A stretch of DNA of 64,000 nucleotides from Rhynchopus sp. YZ270_cl-10 (lineage: Eukaryota > Euglenozoa > Diplonemea > Diplonemida > Diplonemidae). Each line of letters opens with the position of its first letter. Within the stretch, counting starts at the first letter, position 1. The stretch spans positions 248,001 through 312,000 of the forward strand of contig OZ037895.1 in the NCBI GenBank assembly GCA_964035575.1, written 5' to 3'. Under the pieces are notes generated by a model that saw nothing but the letters and a program-made list of their open reading frames with translations, was not told the origin of the DNA and ran no database searches. A program made the position numbers and the translations under genes. Positions 61,640 through 64,000 of the stretch are shown in pieces.

Positions 61640-61705
61640 CTGAAAAAAAAACTAAATTCAGAACACCTCTCGCGAGAGTGTATCCGCGCGCACACAACCC
61701 AATTT
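61640..61705 (+). repeat. Partial F2-like copy
   Basis: aattcagaacacctctcgcg, agagtgtatccgcgcgcaca: the cctctcg core and the gtgta element of F2 are recognisable, the rest is diverged. Confidence 0.4.
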
Positions 61706-61884
61706 CAACAAAGAATGTTACCTTAGCTCGTACAATGCTCTGCTCTCAGAAACCACTCTTCCAAATCTACTCCACTTCAATTTGTGACACAAAAAAGACG
61801 GGGCCTGAAGACATTTTTTTTTTTTTTGTGATGAACGACCAGGGCTATCGGTAAGAGATATGAAATATGATCGCCTTTTTTCGG

Positions 61885-61917
<33 letters not shown>

Positions 61918-62047
61918 AGGCCAAATATGATCAGAGATGCCCCGCCAACGTGCGGAGCCGAAAGCTCGGAATGGGTCTACCGGGCCACATATGAGCGGAG
62001 ATGCCCCGCCAACGTACCGGACCGAAAGCTCGGAATGGGTTTTTGCC
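61918..62047. repeat. Two tandem copies of a ~65-base hairpin unit
   Basis: Each unit reads ...atatgAtc/gc-g-GAGATGCCCCGCCAACGT then ccgaaagctcggaatgggt. A third, more regular copy is at 63177-63249, where GCCCCGC-CAACGT-GCGGGGC makes a perfect 7-bp stem, followed by CCGA-AAGC-TCGG. Confidence 0.7.
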
Positions 62048-62219
62048 GCTGTACACTGTAGTATACTACCTGAACTGAGTATGTGTATATGTCCGAGCCT
62101 CGACCAACACGGACATATGCATGGGGGGGCGTAGGTATTTGGTCTTGTTCATTTGGGCTCAATTTCGGGTAGTTTAGGATGACGACAAAAGTGGGCGTAC
62201 CCCCTTGTTTAAAGTTTAA

Positions 62220-62402
62220 TGTACACCTTCAAATTTTTTTCCGCTCGCTACGCTCGCGGCGGTACACCTTCAAAAAATTTTCCGCTCGCTACGCTCGCGG
62301 AGGTACACCTTCATTTTTTTCCCCGCTCGCTTCGCTCGCGGAAGTACACCTTAAAAATTTTCCGCTCGCTACGCTCGCAGAGGTACACCTTAAACTTTAA
62401 AT
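62220..62402. repeat. Tandem ~41-bp repeat, four to five units
   Basis: Each unit is gtacacctt(c/a)aa + T/A run + ccgctcgctacgctcgcgg. Units differ by a few bases (cgcttcgctcg in the third). No coding role seen. Confidence 0.85.
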
Positions 62403-62565
62403 TTTTGTTAACCCCTTAGACCCCAAGCCGTTTTTTGGACCCACTCAGAGATTACGCTCCACGTGTGGAACGTATGGAAATCCATACGTGAATTGTTTTT
62501 GAAAAGGTGGAATCCATACGTGTCCATACGTAGGTAATTTGGGTTTTGGATTGGGGCTGGGGTGG

Positions 62566-62600
62566 GGTAGGTGAGGGTGAGGGTGAGGGTGGGGCTCCGC
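62566..62600. repeat. Short GGTGAG tandem with flanking complement
   Basis: ggtgagggtgagggtgaggg is followed by ggggctccgcccccacctct, giving local inverted complementarity. Confidence 0.5.
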
Positions 62601-62660
62601 CCCCACCTCTCACCTACCCCTACAGAATTCTATTTGTAGGAGACAATTTTCTTTTTTACC

Positions 62661-63777
62661 GGAAAAGGAGCATGCAGCATGGCGAAAGAAAAAAGTAGCG
62701 TACCGTGCGCCTGCGGCGCTAGATTGCAGTACACCCTTCCCGTGACATAGTAGGCAATTTTAATCGCAATTTTTAGAAATGTTGCGTACCGTGGCTTCGC
62801 CAGAAACTTTCGTTTTATCAAAATATGGAAGTAATATTTACGGAACTAGACCACAGTTACCAACGAAAGTGACATTTTATGTCAAGATTTTTAAGAAATG
62901 TTGCGTACCGTGGCTTCGCCAGTGCCATGACTGATGATTTCTCCAGTTCTTCGAACTTTCACAGCCCTCTCAACCAAAGCGCGAATTGTTTTTGCTTAGA
63001 ATTGTGCGTGTTGAAAATCCATACGTACTTTTTTATTTTTGGGGGAGCTGTGTAATCCCTGGACCCACTTTTGAGTTTTGGTTTTTGGGACTTTCCAACC
63101 GGTAAAGGGACCCCAAAGGGATATGTCCGGACCCATTTTGATGTGTATATGCCCGGCACTTTCCTGAAAATTTTCCGGACATATCCACATATGAGGGGAG
63201 ATGCCCCGCCAACGTGCGGGGCCGAAAGCTCGGAATGGGTTTTTGCCCGTAAACTCGTGTTTTTTTTTTTTTTTTTTGAAATACAGGGCTTCCCGCAGGA
63301 TCTGGGGTTTTGGCCTCCCAGGGGGACCAGCCAAAAAAAGGTGGAATTTTTTTTCAATGATTTTAATTTGTGTGGTGTGTAGCATTAACGCTGACGCTAC
63401 GTTACGTTACGCGCCTTTACGCACTTTAAGTGGTCAAAAAAAATTTTCGACTTCGGCGAAAATGTCCCGGCAAACCGTTAAAACTGCTGCATTAACTCGC
63501 ATATTGCATATCATCTCACGTTCCCCACCTTTGCGGAATAAGAAAAAATATGTCAGGTCGGTAGCGTGCAGACGTTTCCTCGTATAGACATCTACAAAAA
63601 GAAACGACAGTCATGGCAAAGGTTCCTGGCGAAGCCACGGTACGCAACATTTCAAAATACTGTGATTAAAATTGCACATTTTACAGCCACACTATGTCAT
63701 GGGTGGCTTGCAATCTTGCGCCGCAGGCGCACGGTACGCTACTTTTTTCTTTTGCCATGCTGCATGCTTCCTTTTCC
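62661..63777. mobile_element. 1.1-kb element with ~145-bp terminal inverted repeats
   Basis: Left arm 62661-62803 and right arm 63626-63777 are reverse complements with scattered differences. Each arm carries GCGTACCGTGCGCC-TGC-GGCGC at one end and GCGTACCGTGGC-TTC-GCCA at the other; the latter is repeated again near 62886-62925. The interior (about 820 bases) has no credible gene and contains the third copy of the 65-base hairpin unit. It may be a non-autonomous DNA transposon or a foldback element. Confidence 0.65.
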
Positions 63778-63820
63778 TTCGGCGTTTGACCAATTGAGTC
63801 GCGTTCTGGCTGTGACGGGG

Positions 63821-63970
63821 TCACTTTGCCCATGAGGCATACTCGTGGTTCTTTGCAACCGTTATTTTCTGCCTCTTCGGAGCCTGAGCCGATAACTGGG
63901 ACTCCGCCGGTCGCTTTGCAAATTCCATTATGGAAATCTGTCTTGGTCCGGAGGACTTTTTTGGTGCCAT
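63821..63970 (-). CDS. Possible 5' exon with PIP-box-like motif (partial gene)
   Basis: A 49-codon frame from the ATG at 63970 to a TGA at 63821: MAPKKSSGPRQISIMEFAKR then PAESQLSAQAPKRQKITVAK. Q-I-S-I-M-E-F-A with a basic start recalls the PCNA-interacting motif at the N-terminus of DNA ligase I and similar replication factors. A GTATGCC donor at 63842 would end the exon at 63843. An acceptor-like TGTAACAG lies just upstream of the ATG. No continuing exon is found, and the 62661-63777 element lies where the intron would be. Gene identity is inference; the match is short. Confidence 0.4.
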   Translation of the reverse strand: MAPKKSSGPRQISIMEFAKRPAESQLSAQAPKRQKITVAKNHEYASWAK

Positions 63971-64000
63971 CTTTTCCCCCTGTTACACGACGGTGATGTA

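Noticed and set aside
61918-62047. Hammerhead ribozyme
   Set aside because: A GC stem followed by CGAAA is present, but the CUGAUGA core segment is missing in all three copies.

Overview
This window is nuclear DNA of a eukaryotic microbe. Fourteen genes have clear homologues or domains: S37 peptidase, a double-PARP protein, RLP24, a PAS protein, an EF-hand protein, proteasome beta-7, a SAM protein, a DsbA-like protein, a PLAC8 protein, cathepsin X, BUD32, phosphotransacetylase, an NHE antiporter, RAD50 and a two-RRM protein. Many are split by short introns. Of the 16 donors I placed, 15 begin GTAT (most GTATG), and intron lengths run from about 41 to 470 nt. Every gene I can support, and the one large retrotransposon, lies on the minus strand. 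Most minus-strand starts are preceded at short distance by a pyrimidine run ending in AG with no matching upstream donor, which is what a trans-splice acceptor looks like. One-way gene arrays, putative trans-splicing, abundant cis-introns and a repeat-swollen genome point to a euglenozoan outside the kinetoplastids, most likely a diplonemid. A euglenid or a dinoflagellate/perkinsid relative is not excluded. This placement is inference.

Layout, left to right: zinc-finger protein with a duplicated N-terminal module (0.2-2.1 kb); S37 peptidase (3.1-4.6 kb); PDZ/cold-shock/PARP protein (5.5-9.5 kb); RLP24 (10.9-11.7 kb); a repeat-rich gap with a palindromic hAT-like MITE (11.8-14.0 kb); a nearly complete LINE (about 14.1-20.5 kb); PAS-domain protein (20.8-22.5 kb); EF-hand/helical-repeat protein (24.0-28.1 kb); six-exon coiled-coil protein (30.2-32.2 kb); proteasome beta-7 (33.7-34.3 kb); SAM-domain protein (36.3-38.4 kb); DsbA-like oxidoreductase (39.0-39.7 kb); PLAC8 protein (40.9-41.4 kb); cathepsin X (42.1-43.1 kb); BUD32 (43.5-44.2 kb); phosphotransacetylase (45.0-46.1 kb); a 5-kb repeat desert with a 5-bp satellite (46.1-50.9 kb); Na+/H+ exchanger (50.9-53.0 kb); RAD50 in five exons (54.0-58.3 kb); two-RRM protein (60.3-61.6 kb); and a repeat-built right end (61.6-64.0 kb).

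The genes do not form one pathway, as expected if a directional cluster is just a transcription unit. The most distinctive content is outside the genes. Several families of short (40-120 nt) dispersed repeats recur in almost every intergenic gap, nearly always in the same orientation and so antisense to the genes. One family keeps a loop near CTCTCGT while its flanking stem changes in a compensatory way, so it looks like a conserved RNA or DNA hairpin. A second family shares the start of this core and also sits in a PAS-gene intron. A third is the 3' tail of the LINE. The LINE itself is one reading frame interrupted by a single TGA-CGG, a classic read-through context.
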